Below are positions 35,304 through 46,631 of a stretch of DNA of 64,000 nt, one piece after another. A program made the translations under genes and the position numbers. How positions within the stretch are numbered: position 1 is the first letter of the stretch; the number at the start of each line of letters is the position of its first letter. The stretch covers positions 349,760 through 413,759 of the forward strand of contig LNAC01000734.1 of the NCBI GenBank assembly GCA_002007465.1, in the 5' to 3' direction. The notes below the pieces were generated by a model, which had not been told where the DNA came from, did no database searches, and was given only the letters and a program-made list of their open reading frames with translations. This DNA comes from Ailurus styani. Lineage: Eukaryota; Chordata; Mammalia; Carnivora; Ailuridae.

Positions 35304-36857
35304 ATTAGATGTGTTTAATTCCTAGATACTGCATTCATACATGAGAAACAGAAAGAATATTGTCTTTGGTTCTAGATCTAGACATTACCTATTATTTTGA
35401 CTTGACCAAATCATTTTATCTGCCATGTCTCTTTTTTCCCCCCACTATAATATGAGAGTGTTGAATTAAGAGTCTCTAAAGTACCCGTCCAAGATTCTAT
35501 GATTAATGAGAGAGGTTCCTACCTTCAATTTCAACATATACTAACCACTTAATTAACAATACCACTATTCTCATGTGAGTAATTCTTGTTTGCTTATGTA
35601 ATTATGTACACATAAGGGGACCAATTCATTAAGACCCATTCTTCTTTGTGGCTATAAGCAGTGAATGGCCCAGACATCAGTTTATACCATCTATTCAATA
35701 TAAGCTTCTTCTCAATCAATATTATGTGGTCACTTGTCAGGAGAATGCAACCAAGAATGATCACCACAGGTGCACCTTCAACCTTGTTATTGATTTTCCA
35801 TCTTTGATTTATAAAATATAATATGATTTCCAATTAATGCTATTCAGGTGTGTTTGATTGCTTCAGTGTTTAAAGGGTTTCATTATTGATTTGTTTTAAT
35901 GGCAAATCACATGCAGCATCCAAACTATGCCATGCAATTTTTTAGAACATGTGAATATGTTTCTTGCATTCAGTTTTCTTTATTCTTATAATGGAACAAA
36001 GGCTGCAAAACCACTTTCATTCATATATAACATTTTGAGTATTGCATTGTTTGGTATTATTAAAAAAGGAAAAGATTAAATAACCCCGAGGGGAGGAGAA
36101 TTAGGATATAATATCAAACAACTGAGGTAGGCTTCTTAAAGGTTGTGGTTTCTAAAAGTGGTAATAGTTTAGTCAGGCACAGAGGCAAATAGGAAACCAA
36201 TTGCTGGATCTGATTTGAAGGCTCCAAAGACTAATCAAGATAAAACAATCACTTCAGCACTCTAGCTTACAACCTAGAATTCCCTTATTAATGTAATCTT
36301 TTGTTTAAGGCATTTCCTCAGAAAAAAATTAAAATGCATCTTCCCAACCTATAAATGGTATCATATTAACTAATTCACACCTATTCTTTTACTAGCATGT
36401 ATAAGTTAAATTTCTTAGCTGAAAATTCTGTTTGATTTAATAGTTATCAAAATAGAGCAAACAAACTCTATGAATTAATGGCAATGTACACTTTTAGCTA
36501 TTAGGAGTAGAAATCTGGCCTGGCAGTGTTAAGTCTATTAAGAAGTCATAACTGAAGTCAGTGCAGCCAGGGGCAGCAAAATGTGGGTGCAGGTGCCTTT
36601 CTTATGAACGTGAGTAAGTCGAAGAGTGCCAGAGCTCACTCTATGCACATGATGCACCCTGCGCTCCCATGCTTGGATCCCATTCAGGATCTCACTCAGA
36701 AGCTAAGATACAGCTGTGGCAGCTATTTTTCAGAAGTGCCACAGAAGATTCAGATTTGCCAGAATTTGAGGATCACTAACTTGTATGAATTATCCCTAGA
36801 GGAAAGTGATCCATAAAAAGCCAGACTTGAGATTCAGTAAATATAGAGCTTTTTATT
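35304..36857. other. Unassigned non-coding DNA
   Basis: No repeat recognised. 36540-36816 is less AT-rich and holds a 77-codon plus-strand frame (36583-36816) with no family I can name. It could be a fragment of an old retrocopy, but no poly-A tail or target duplication is visible. Confidence 0.35.
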
Positions 36858-37065
36858 ATTATTATTATTTTAATATTTTATTTATTTATTTGGGACACAG
36901 AGGGAGGTGGAGAGAGAGTTTGAGAAAGTGGATGGGCGAGGGGCAGAGGGAGAAGCAGACTGCCTGCTGAGCAGGGAGCCTGAGGTGGGGACTCGATCCC
37001 AGGACTCCAGGATCATGACCTGAGCAGAAGGCCGACTCTTAACCGACTCAACCACCCAGGTGCCC
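36858..37065 (-). repeat. Can-SINE, older subtype, minus strand
   Basis: Tail preceded by (TTA)n expansion, body 'GGGGCAGAGGGAGAAGCAGA', reversed head 'CCACCCAGGTGCCC'. Imperfect 16-base duplications TATAGAGCTTTTTATT (36842-36857) and TATAGAGCTCTTCATT (37066-37081) support an older insertion. Confidence 0.95.
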
Positions 37066-37081
37066 TATAGAGCTCTTCATT

Positions 37082-38594
37082 AACACAGCACCTTTCCATG
37101 ATGTGCTTCAGAGGAGAAACTACAGCAGTAAACATTCAAGCCACAGCACAAGGGTGTTAATAAGACTTCAAATGAATAATGCAAGTGGGGGCAGGTAATG
37201 GATATGAGGGAAAGTAGATATTGTTCAGAGGTAAATAATACAAGTTAGAAAAAAAAGTTTTGTTTTGTTTTGTTTTTAGTTAGAGGTTAAAAAAAATCAT
37301 TAAAGCCTGCACAAATGGGATACATTCTCTATTTAAAGCTATCTCAATTTACTTTTTCTAGTTGGAACAATAGTCTTTAACATGATTGGGGCAATTAAAA
37401 TTTATATGAAATAAATCAGCGTAACATAGTAACATAATAACAACCTGAATTCATCAATTATTTGCCACTTTTTTGATGTCTTTGTTATTTTGTTTGTCTC
37501 ACGTGTTAATATATCTACATGGAAATTCATCTAACAGTAGTTGTGTCCTTCTGTCTTACAATTGCTATGAGGCAGGTAGTTTTGATGTAGTTGCTAAAAG
37601 TTTTCTGTTGATGCCTTCTGGTAGGATCAAGAAAGCACTAGAAAGAGTGAGTCTCAAGTAGAATTTATTAAATATTTTACACCAACTATTTCTACCTCTT
37701 TACAGGCAAGCCAGGTCCATAAAATATACTTTTAACTAATTTATCCATTGCAATTCTATTAGTATGTTTTTAACATTACTTATATGAAAATTATCTAAGG
37801 CTGAGCCTTTCTGATAGCTATTTTCAATTAAAAACCTGGGTTCGAATGGACCTAAAAAAAATCTTGAGTCAGGAATTTTATTTTCTTCTCTTTACCCTTT
37901 TCCAAATTTTCTAAGTTTTTGAAAAATATTAAGGGTGGGAACTTGCTTAATCATTATAGAACATTATAGAACACTTAATAAGAATATAGAATTTCAAGAC
38001 CTTTCCCTGGAAATTCTGATATATATATTGGGAGAAATTGATGTTGTTTTGTTTTGTTTTGTTCTTGTTTTTCAAAATGATCTGTAGGTGATTTTATAAT
38101 TAGGCAACTTTGATTAGATTTGTTTATAAATTTTCTAGTTGATGTGGAGATGGGTGGCAGAGAAGGTTTTGAAGGGGTAAAGAAAGAAGAAATCTATTTG
38201 GTAAAGTTCTGTATTGTTGTATCTCCCCAAGATAATTGACATCGGATATGGGATATTGGGAATGTGTGAAATCTTCTAGAAACGGCTGGCCAGGTAAAGA
38301 TGGGCATCAGTAATCAGATCCACATGCAGAGTCTGATAGTACAGAGCAGTCAGGCGGTCCAACCTCACTGGGTAAAGGGATCTATCTGTTCCAGCTTCAA
38401 AATGATTGATTCCCAACCATTCAAATCAGTTCGATACTGGATGACGGTAGATATTCAGGTTAACTAAAGTGTTCAGGGCCCAGTGCAATAGAATAGACAT
38501 TGCCTTTTCTAATTTTTCATATCCACCAGATAGCAAGTACTTTTATGATAAAGACTGTCACATTTACCACTAAGAATATATGAGGAACCAAATA
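37082..38594. other. Unassigned non-coding DNA
   Basis: Two short pentanucleotide runs of the TTTTG type (37258-37276 and 38045-38062). 38280-38480 is more balanced in composition but unassigned. Confidence 0.35.
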
Positions 38595-39693
38595 CAATTG
38601 ACCCTTATTATTTGTGGATTCCATATTTGCAAATTTACCTACTTTGTAAAATTTATTTGCAACCTCAAAGCCAATACTCAAAGACCTTTTGCCATCATTC
38701 ATGGACATGTGCAGAGTGGTGAAACATTGGGTCGCCCAGTGTGCCCATTCCCCACTGAGGTTGAACAAGGCAGTACTCTGCTTTCTTGTTTCAACTCTCA
38801 TACTATAAACAGTGCCCTTTTCACAATCTAGTCAGTGCCAAATTTTTTCATATTTTTGCTTTTCTATTGGTCATTACACTGTTCAAAACAGCCCTTGAGT
38901 GTAGTGTGGAAGTGCTACGTAGTGTTGATAAGTGCTAGAAAGCTGTGATTTGCCTTACAAAGAAAATATATGTTAGGTAAGTCTTGTCCAGTTACAGTTA
39001 CAGCTTTGTTAGTTGTGAGTTCAATGTTAATGAATCAACAGTATAGGCATGCCTTGAAGATACTGCAGTTTCAGTTCCAAATCACTTCAATAAAATGAAT
39101 ATCATAATAAAGTCAAGCCAAATTTTTTTTGTTTTCCCAGTGCATATAAAAGTATACTCATTATACCACAGCCCAGTATACAGTAGCATTATGTCTTGAA
39201 AAACAATGTACATACTTCAATTAAAAAAAATATTTTGTAGCTAAAATATGCTAACCATCATCTAAGCATTCAGTGAGTCCTAATCACTGATTACAGATCA
39301 CGATAACAAAATAGTAATAATGAAAGAAGTTTGAAATATTACAAGTATTACCAAAATGTGACACAGGGACATGAAGTGAGCAAATGCTGTTGGAAAAGTG
39401 GTGCCAATAGACTGGCTTGACCTAGGGTTGCCACACATCTTCAATTTATAAAAAATGTAATTCTGCGAAGTGCAATAAAGGGAAGCACAATAAAATGAGA
39501 TATGCCTGGTATGTTGAATAAAGTTCTTATAGACAGAGATACACATAAAACAACATTACATATTGATAAGTTGAAGAAAATGTCACCAGAATCTTATAGG
39601 AACCTAACCCTCTATCTCCCCTAGGAGCATGGTTCAGTATTTGCTAACTCAATGTTTGTGGGGACTTTACAGAACATAAATGAGAATCGACTC
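38595..39693. mobile_element. Tigger-class (TcMar) DNA transposon, non-autonomous, carrying a nested element
   Basis: Left end CAATTGACCCTTATTATTTG and right end (reverse complement) GAGTCGATTCTCATTTATG are related terminal inverted repeats. TA dinucleotides stand just outside at 38593-38594 and 39694-39695, the mark of Tc1/mariner insertions. Internal wording ('CTTTTGCCATCATTCATGGA', 'CACATAAAACAACATTACAT', 'CTCCCCTAGGAGCATGGTTC') fits a Tigger-related MER-type element. No transposase frame survives. A second element interrupts it at 39044. Confidence 0.72.
39044..39509. mobile_element. Internally deleted Tigger1-like element nested at a TA
   Basis: Left end 'TAGGCATGCCTTGAAGATAC' and right end 'GGAAGCACAATAAAATGAGA' plus 'TATGCCTGG' match the two ends of Tigger1 as I recall it, including 'CCCAGTGCATATAAAAGTAT' and 'CAATAGACTGGCTTGACCTA'. 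TA duplications lie at 39042-39043 and 39510-39511. The central transposase region is missing, so this is a MITE-like deletion derivative. The 82-codon minus-strand frame (39298-39546) is chance. Confidence 0.85.
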
Positions 39694-39695
39694 TA

Positions 39696-40095
39696 TCTGT
39701 GGAGTATTAATGTTTGTAATGATAATAAGGGACAAGAAAAATAGATTCTGAAGTAGTCTAAAACTTAGCTGTACCACTGTACCCTCCTCTCCACAAATAC
39801 CCAACCCTCTATCAAGCAGGGTGGTTAAGTGTAAGACCCCATTTTTGAGGATAGTCTAGTTCCACATAATTCAGCATTCTTTCCTCTGAGATAAAGATAA
39901 AAGAAAAAGTTCATCCCTCAATTCTGGGCCAACACGAAAGATAGAGAATGCTACCACTCAGTAGTTTTACAAAAACCTAAAACTCTAGAGTATTGAATCC
40001 AAGGAAGTATGTCTTAACCTCAATTTCTCCAAAGAAGGGAAGGCCAAGTGATGAGGCCCTGCTGTAAGTACACATTATGCTTGTATTGTACATAG
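39696..40095. other. Unassigned non-coding DNA
   Basis: Nothing recognised between the Tigger element and the MLT1 LTR. Confidence 0.35.
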
Positions 40096-40673
40096 TCATC
40101 TATTACTATGTAACAAATTATCCCAAAAGATAGCAACTTATAACAAACATTTATAATCTCATATGGTTTCTGAGTCAGGAATTCTGGAACAGCCTCGGTG
40201 GATGGTTCTGGCTCAAGACCTCTCACGAGGTTATAGTCAAATTGTAGACCAAGACTTCAGTCATCTCAAGACTCAACCAAAGCTGAAGAATCAGCTTCCA
40301 ACTTCACTCGAGGTTTTGTTGGTAAGCTTCCATTCTTTGCTGGCTATTGACTAAAGGGCACCATCCTTCATCACATGGTCCTTTCCACAGGGTGTCTGAG
40401 TGTTCTTATGATATAACAGCTTGCCTCCCTGAGAGTAAGTGACCACACATACACTCATGCCCACTCACACACACACACACACACACGCACATACACAGAA
40501 TAAAGATAGAAACAGTACATTTTAGAACCAAAACTTGGAAATGATACACCCATCTCTTCTGCCATATTCTGTTGATCACAAAAGCTCTGGTACAATCTAA
40601 GAGGAAATTACACAAAAGTAAGAATACCAAGGGTGAGGATAAATGGGTAGTCTCGGAGGCTGACTACTACAAT
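40096..40673 (-). mobile_element. MLT1-like MaLR LTR, antisense
   Basis: Antisense order 'CATCTATTACTATGTAACAA', 'GGTTTCTGAGTCAGGAATTC', 'GACCTCTCACGAGGTTATAG', 'CAGGGTGTCTGAGTGTTCTT', 'GCCATATTCTGTTGATCACA' and 'GTCTCGGAGGCTGACTACTA'. The last is the reversed 5' start of MLT1C/D-type LTRs. It contains a (CA)n run at 40468-40486 where the consensus has a CT/CA-rich segment. Solo LTR. Confidence 0.78.
40468..40486. repeat. CA microsatellite inside the MLT1 LTR
   Basis: Pure CA dinucleotides followed by CGCACATACACA. Likely expanded from the LTR's own low-complexity section. Confidence 0.85.
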
Positions 40674-40718
40674 GCAGTTTTGTGAAAGTTTCAGTAAGAT
40701 CATAGCTAAACCTGAAGC

Positions 40719-40744
40719 GGGGGGGTGGGGGGTGGGGTGGAGGG
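40719..40744 (+). other. G-quadruplex-forming motif
   Basis: Runs of 7, 6, 4 and 3 G are separated by single T or TGGA loops within 26 bases. This satisfies the usual G3+N1-7 four-run rule. It lies about 45 bases beyond the end of the MLT1 LTR. Confidence 0.8.
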
Positions 40745-41711
40745 AGCCTACCAGTGGGGAAAATGTACTACAAATAAAGGAGAGAGAATAATGTCGTATA
40801 CATAGCATACAGGTAGGATGGAGAGGACCTCTATTGACAAATGTGGCCTGATGGAGCCTGAGGAAATTAGTTGCCTGCAAGTAGTGGTTAAAATGGGAGG
40901 AGGAAGACAGAAAAAGTGAAGAAAAATAGATGACATTAGTACTTGACTTAGGGAAAATCTGATTCATGGAGAATCACTTGGCCTTACCAAGCCCAAATAA
41001 AAACAAAAACAAAAGTCTCCACAAAAAGCAGAGGTTGTTTTTTTTTTTAAGTCAGTGAGTAAATGGATTAAAATTCTGATTGAAATAGATGATGCAAGGT
41101 TTTTAGTCAAATGTGTCTCCCTTTATTCAAGAAAACACTATATAATCACATACTTACCCAAACTAGTCACCCAACTCTTAGATGAAGAGGTTTCTTATCT
41201 AATTTCTGGACTCTTGCATAGGTCTGAACAGACATTTAATACTGGTCCTTGTGCTTGGACAGGGAGGGCTACAAGATGTTTTTTACTTTAACAGAGCACA
41301 TTGGACATTATTTGGCTCCCATTTCCTTTCCTGAAGTTCCCTGCCTCTCCCTTTTATGCCAGAGATGCTATCCAATTACATTTTTCTTTCTCATTTGGGA
41401 TTTTGAAGAGGTACTTTCTGAATTCTCTTCCAAAGCTATTACAAAATAACCAGATTTTAAAAAAATGTAATCTCTAAAGACCTAGAAAATACCTAATGCT
41501 TATTTCCACTGGATCATGAGTTATAACTTAACAATTCTCTGGGGTACTAAATAGCCTTGCTCCGCTATGGTTTCCTAAGTTGTTTTCCAAATTCATGTTC
41601 ATAAGGAAGCACTGCAGCTAGCACATAGCAAAAGAAGCCTCCCCACTGATTCTACAAGATCGTCTACCGTTACTACATGGCAAACACTACGCTAAGTGAT
41701 AGGTAAATATT
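40745..41711. other. Unassigned non-coding DNA
   Basis: No repeat called. 41665-41710 has a MIR/L2-like 'GGCAAACACTACGCTAAGTG' phrase, too short to define. Confidence 0.35.
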
Positions 41712-41966
41712 TTTTTAAGTATTTCTTTTTTTTAAGATTTTATTTATTTATTTGACAGAGAGAGAGGGAGAGACCACAAGTAGGCTGAGAGGCAGGCAGA
41801 GAGAGAGGGAGAGACCACAAGTAGGCTGAGAGGCAGGCAGAGAGAGAGGAGGAAGCAGGCTCCCCGTTGAGCAGAGAGCCCGATGCAGGCCTCAATCCCA
41901 GGACCCTGAGATCATGACCTGAGCCGAAAGCAGAGGCTCTAACCCACTGAGCCACCCAGGCGCCCA
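41712..41966 (-). repeat. Can-SINE (SINEC) with internal 41-bp tandem duplication
   Basis: Minus-strand element in which the 'GAGACCACAAGTAGGCTGAG' part of the CT-rich region occurs twice with a 41-base period (about 41770 and 41811), making it longer than its neighbours. The target duplication GTAAATATT stands at 41703-41711 and 41967-41975. Its last 11 bases (head end) are also the first bases of the duplicated assembly segment. Confidence 0.95.
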
Positions 41967-42661
41967 GTAAATATTCGTATGCATGACAACACTACCAAGG
42001 AAGTATAGTTGGTATAATTTGCCAAGGACATATATTTACAGCTTTGGCTTGAAACATTGTCTGAAACATCTCTATAATGTCTGCTGGGGAATGGTGGCAG
42101 TTTGCTCTGTTGCCACTCATTAGGGTTATATGGTTTGGAAGGAACTCAGTCTTTCATTCTCACTCTCATCCACTGGAGGATTGGAAGATTTTGGAGGTCA
42201 GAAACAACTTTGCTCTGTCTTTCACAGCATACTAGTGTATAGTAGGTGATCCACAAGTATTGAGTAATTACCACAAACCTTCTCTTCCCTGGCATAATAC
42301 TAATTGCTTCCAGTGGTGTTCAATTCAAATCAATTTGATTCAACAAACATGTATTGACAACTTCTCATTCTGCTGGCATGAAACCAGTTATAAATTGTGC
42401 TTTCTGCCCAAAGGCAAATTCTAAAATATTTCCCCAAATTGAAAGTCAAACAGTATCAGATCCCTTTGCCAGTGATCAGCAGGAGCCAAGTTGGAATTAG
42501 CAGCAACAATGAGAGCAACCCTGAGATCAAGAAAACATTGCTTTCGCTGAGCTGAGGTTTCTACTTCCATCATTCTTTCACCTTACTACTTGTCCAGGCA
42601 AACATAACCAAGCCAAGACGCTAGATTGGATAACACTGCAGCATCTGGCCAAAATCTGGTG
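41956..42661. repeat. Copy A of a 706-bp direct duplication at an assembly gap
   Basis: This segment recurs at 42663-43368 with a constant offset of 707 bases, separated only by one N. About five single-base differences are seen, all within the first 180 bases or so (for example TTCGTATG/TTCATATG, ACATCTC/ACGTCTC, GTCTGCTG/GTCCGCTG). The rest looks identical. The content is otherwise unassigned non-coding DNA. Confidence 0.95.
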
Positions 42662-42662
42662 N
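42662..42662. other. Single-N assembly gap
   Basis: One ambiguous base directly between two near-identical 706-bp segments. This is typical of a scaffolder recording a negative or zero gap between overlapping contig ends. Confidence 0.97.
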
Positions 42663-43368
42663 CCAGGCGCCCAGTAAATATTCATATGCATGACAACACT
42701 ACCAAGGAAGTATAATTGGTATAATTTGCCAAGGACATATATTTACAGCTTTGGCTTGAAACATTGTCTGAAACGTCTCTATAATGTCCGCTGGGGAATG
42801 GTGGCAGTTTGCTCTGTTGCCACTCATTAGGGTTATATGCTTTGGAAGGAACTCAGTCTTTCATTCTCACTCTCATCCACTGGAGGATTGGAAGATTTTG
42901 GAGGTCAGAAACAACTTTGCTCTGTCTTTCACAGCATACTAGTGTATAGTAGGTGATCCACAAGTATTGAGTAATTACCACAAACCTTCTCTTCCCTGGC
43001 ATAATACTAATTGCTTCCAGTGGTGTTCAATTCAAATCAATTTGATTCAACAAACATGTATTGACAACTTCTCATTCTGCTGGCATGAAACCAGTTATAA
43101 ATTGTGCTTTCTGCCCAAAGGCAAATTCTAAAATATTTCCCCAAATTGAAAGTCAAACAGTATCAGATCCCTTTGCCAGTGATCAGCAGGAGCCAAGTTG
43201 GAATTAGCAGCAACAATGAGAGCAACCCTGAGATCAAGAAAACATTGCTTTCGCTGAGCTGAGGTTTCTACTTCCATCATTCTTTCACCTTACTACTTGT
43301 CCAGGCAAACATAACCAAGCCAAGACGCTAGATTGGATAACACTGCAGCATCTGGCCAAAATCTGGTG
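42663..43368. repeat. Copy B of the 706-bp direct duplication
   Basis: Begins at 'CCAGGCGCCCAGTAAATATT', the head end of the SINE plus flank, and ends at 'CCAAAATCTGGTG', after which unique sequence continues. A second SINE body is not present before it. This argues against a biological tandem duplication and for overlapping contigs. Confidence 0.95.
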
Positions 43369-45034
43369 AAATGTCACCATTGCACATAAGTTGATAGTGC
43401 TTATATGGCAAGATCTCTGATAATTTACTATTTTTTACTGGGTTTGTCTTTAGTAATTTGTATTCTTGGACAGGACTTATGCATGCAATAAATGCATTCA
43501 TACTCAGAAATAATGACTCTGGATGTTTGGCCATTGGTTATTTTGATGATGCTCCCTTTTGAAAATTCATCTTCTGAAACTGCTTTCAGAATCAGCTTGA
43601 GAGCCACAAATAAAGAGGGCAAGCCAGGCACATCCTTTTTCCTTGCTCAGGTATCACAATTAATTTATTTTTCTTGCTAAATATTGCCATGCATGATACT
43701 CAAATTACTCAACCTCCTTGGCTAATTAAAGAAAATTTGGTGATTAAAAACAGCAATAACAATAACAAAACTATTTTCAAAAGATGTGGACTTTGGAATT
43801 TCATTGTGCAGTTTTTAGTGCATGGACGTCTACTAACCGCTTGCCCCTCATGACTGTAGCTGGTGCCACTAGGAGAGGCAGAAGTAGACAGAATTTATTC
43901 AGGCACTATACAAGTTAGGGGAAAAAAATAAGGATAGAATTGAGAGAAAAATTAGAGAAAATGAAAATTTAGTCATTTTAGCACAAACCAGTAAATACAG
44001 AAAGCTATGAACGGGTGATTCTTAGGATCAGTATTAGATCGATTAAATCCTTGATTGGGTCCAGATCCTAAGAAAACACTCATTCGGCACTGGGGTGACA
44101 GCAGGGAAGAAGCAGAGAGAAATTCTCAGGGACTGAAGAAAACATGACCCTGTGCCAGTGACAGGTTAGACACGTCAATACAAGGCTAGTTGGTCCAAGC
44201 ATGGAAGTCACTGGAAGACAACCAATGAACAGATAAGGTCAAAGTGACACAGGGCCGCTCTGTGATGGTGACTAACAAGTCATGGCAGAACAGATGGGAT
44301 GAACTGTAGGAAGGCACCCAGAGCAAATCCTTTTGGCCCTGTTCTCTCCTTCTGTGTTTGTAACCAGTGCGACCACACCACCCTATTTACACCGCTGCTT
44401 GAAGCTGATATTTCCTTTCCATTCCCAGCATCACGGCCTGTCACTTCCAAGCTGGATAACTGTAATCTTCTCTTCCCTAGACTTCCTAGTGTGAGCAGAT
44501 GCTGTGATACCTCAGATTGTTATGTGTTACAATAAGAAAAAATATAGTTTAGGAAATACACTTTGCTACAGGAAAATAAATTCCAAGTCCTTTTCTTTGT
44601 CAGCTGAAGAACCTTATGAAAGCTGGACCTGTTAGTAAGTCCTGCTTGAGAAGATCTGTGGTAATCCACAACCTCATATATGAAGACCTGGTAAATAGTC
44701 TTAATTATGGAAAGAAGAGAAATGCATAGAATTTATACAGAAGCGTTCACAGGGACATTCAATTGGTGAGTCATAAAAAGAAGAGACATAAAAAGAAGTC
44801 ATATTCAGAAAATACTGGGATTCTGCCATGCGCACAGAGGAACATCAATAGGAAATATGCCTGCCATCAAAAACTATTCACTTTGGTTGAAAAAGATTTT
44901 TTTTAAAAGTTCAAAGTGACATATTATTTCAGTTACTAGATAATGAGAATTTTATCAGGAAAAGTCTGGGGAAAAAATAGATTTTTACTTCTTCAGTTGT
45001 CGAAGAACAAGGCAGTTTCAAAATAAGGCAATAG
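43369..45034. other. Unassigned non-coding DNA
   Basis: No family or exon supported. 44300-44530 is more GC-rich and has a 78-codon plus-strand frame without recognisable domains. The phrase 'GATAACTGTAATCTTCTCTT' faintly recalls L2 3' wording. Confidence 0.35.
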
Positions 45035-45305
45035 TGGGGGCGCCTGGGTGGCTCAGTGGGTTAAAGCCTCTGCCTTCAGCTCAGGTCATGATCTCAGGGT
45101 CCTGGGATCGAGCCCTTCTTCGGGCTCCCTGCTCAGCCAGGAGCCTGCTTCCTCCTCTCTCTCTCTGCCTGTCTGTCTGCNTTCGGGCTCCCTGCTCAGC
45201 CAGGAGCCTGCTTCCTCCTCTCTCTCTCTGCCTGTCTGTCTGCCTACTTGTAATCTCTCTGTGTCAAATAAATAAATAAATAAACAAATAAAATCTTAAA
45301 AAAAA
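45035..45305 (+). repeat. Can-SINE (SINEC) containing an assembly gap and false internal repeat
   Basis: Complete SINEC with target duplications AAATAAGGCAATAG (45021-45034) and AAATAAGGCGATAG (45306-45319). Inside it, 62 bases at 45119-45180 are repeated at 45182-45243 across a single N at 45181. The duplicated part spans 'TTCGGGCTCCCTGCTCAGCC' to 'CTGTCTGTCTGC'. Removing one copy restores a normal SINE length. Confidence 0.95.
45181..45181. other. Single-N assembly gap
   Basis: An N between two identical 62-bp segments within one SINE, the same signature as at 42662. Confidence 0.97.
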
Positions 45306-45319
45306 AAATAAGGCGATAG

Positions 45320-46373
45320 CAACCAAAATATTTGAGTGTTATATGGGTCTATTTTTAAAGAAAAATTTCTCAGTCACCTTGTATATGTTTTCCCATAGCA
45401 GGGAACAACCTGGGCTGGCTCCAATATAAGACCGAGATGTGTGGAAGAGACGAGAAAGTAAATAGATGGTAACCTAGAAATAAACAAATGAATTAGAAAA
45501 AAAAGAAAGAAGATCTTTTGCAAAAGTGCTGCATGGCCAAATGTTACAAAACACAACATACATTGTTCCTCCATCCTTTCAGAAGCACCATGCACAAAGC
45601 AAATTAAAATCTCAAGAAATATTAGTTAAAAAGGCCAAAATTACTTTTTGGATCCAACATATTTTTCAAACTTAGAGCAGAATCATTTTTCTTTTTTTCT
45701 GCCTATTTATAACCAATGAAATTAATTTATGCTGAGCTTACATTTTACTTACAATACTCCTGTAGTTCTTAAGAGCAGAGGTTTGCTGTCAGTCAGCAGA
45801 GAGTTGAAATCCCAGGCCTACCACTTACTAGCAGTTTGACCTGAGAAAGTTTCAAAGTCTCAAACCTTTGTTCCTTTTCTTTCAAAGAGTAAAATAGCAT
45901 CCACAATAGCAAAATAGTAGCATCCACGTTGGTTTGAGAAGTGTGCGGAGCTCAGTTCCTGTTACAATGAACACTGATTATTGTATTAATAACACATGAA
46001 GTGCTTAATATTACATTAATTAAAAAGTGTACGAAAATCTAGCAGAAACATGACTTTCTGGAAATCATCCTACTTGTACGCCAGAGTGGAGGTGGAAATC
46101 TAGACAGTCTGCTGCAAGACATTGAGAAAGAAGTTGGCTTGCCTGCTCTGGTCTGTCTCGTAGAACTCCCTACCACTCCCACCGTCAGATTTTCATGTTT
46201 CTTTCTCTGCTTACTAACAGACACCAACAGAAGTGCTTCCTTAGAGTTTCTCCATTGACCTCCTCCCCCAACAACCCAACACTTTCAGTCACACTTCTAC
46301 CATGAGCCAGCCACTGTTTTCACAACACTAAAGACGAAAACAATGAACAATTGAACTATTTTAAATCCTCCCG
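45320..46373. other. Unassigned non-coding DNA around a MIR
   Basis: Apart from the MIR relic at 45765-45915, no repeat or exon is recognised. Confidence 0.35.
45765..45915 (+). repeat. MIR SINE relic
   Basis: 'TTCTTAAGAGCAGAGGTTTG', 'GAAATCCCAGGCCTACCACT', 'TACTAGCAGTTTGACCTGAG' and 'AAAGTCTCAAACCTTTGTTC' follow the MIR 5' half in plus orientation. Confidence 0.8.
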
Positions 46374-46568
46374 GGGTGCCTAGATGGCTTAGACTTTAAG
46401 CATCTGCCTCTGTCTCAGGTCATGATTCCAGGGTCCTGGGGTTGAGTTCCCCCACCGGCATTGGGCTCCCTGCTCAGCCGGAAGCCTACTTCTCCCTCTG
46501 CCCCTCCCCCTGCTTGTGTTCCCTCTTTCCTTGTCTCTCTGTCAAATAAATAAATAAAATCTTTAAAA
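46374..46568 (+). repeat. Can-SINE, older subtype
   Basis: Head 'GGGGTGCCTAGATGGCTTAG', 'TCTCAGGTCATGATTCCAGG', a C-rich middle 'CTGCCCCTCCCCCTGCTTGT', and 'CAAATAAATAAATAAAATCT'. More diverged than the predominant copies. A CATA microsatellite follows its tail. Confidence 0.94.
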
Positions 46569-46575
46569 ATAAGCA

Positions 46576-46631
46576 AACGCATACATGCATACATACATAC
46601 ATACATACATACATACATACATGCATACATT
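46576..46631. repeat. CATA tetranucleotide microsatellite
   Basis: About a dozen CATA units with CATG variants at both ends, directly downstream of a SINE tail. Confidence 0.95.

Noticed and set aside
41956..43368. Natural segmental or tandem duplication
   Set aside because: The single N at the exact junction and the absence of a second SINE body fit unmerged contig overlap better.
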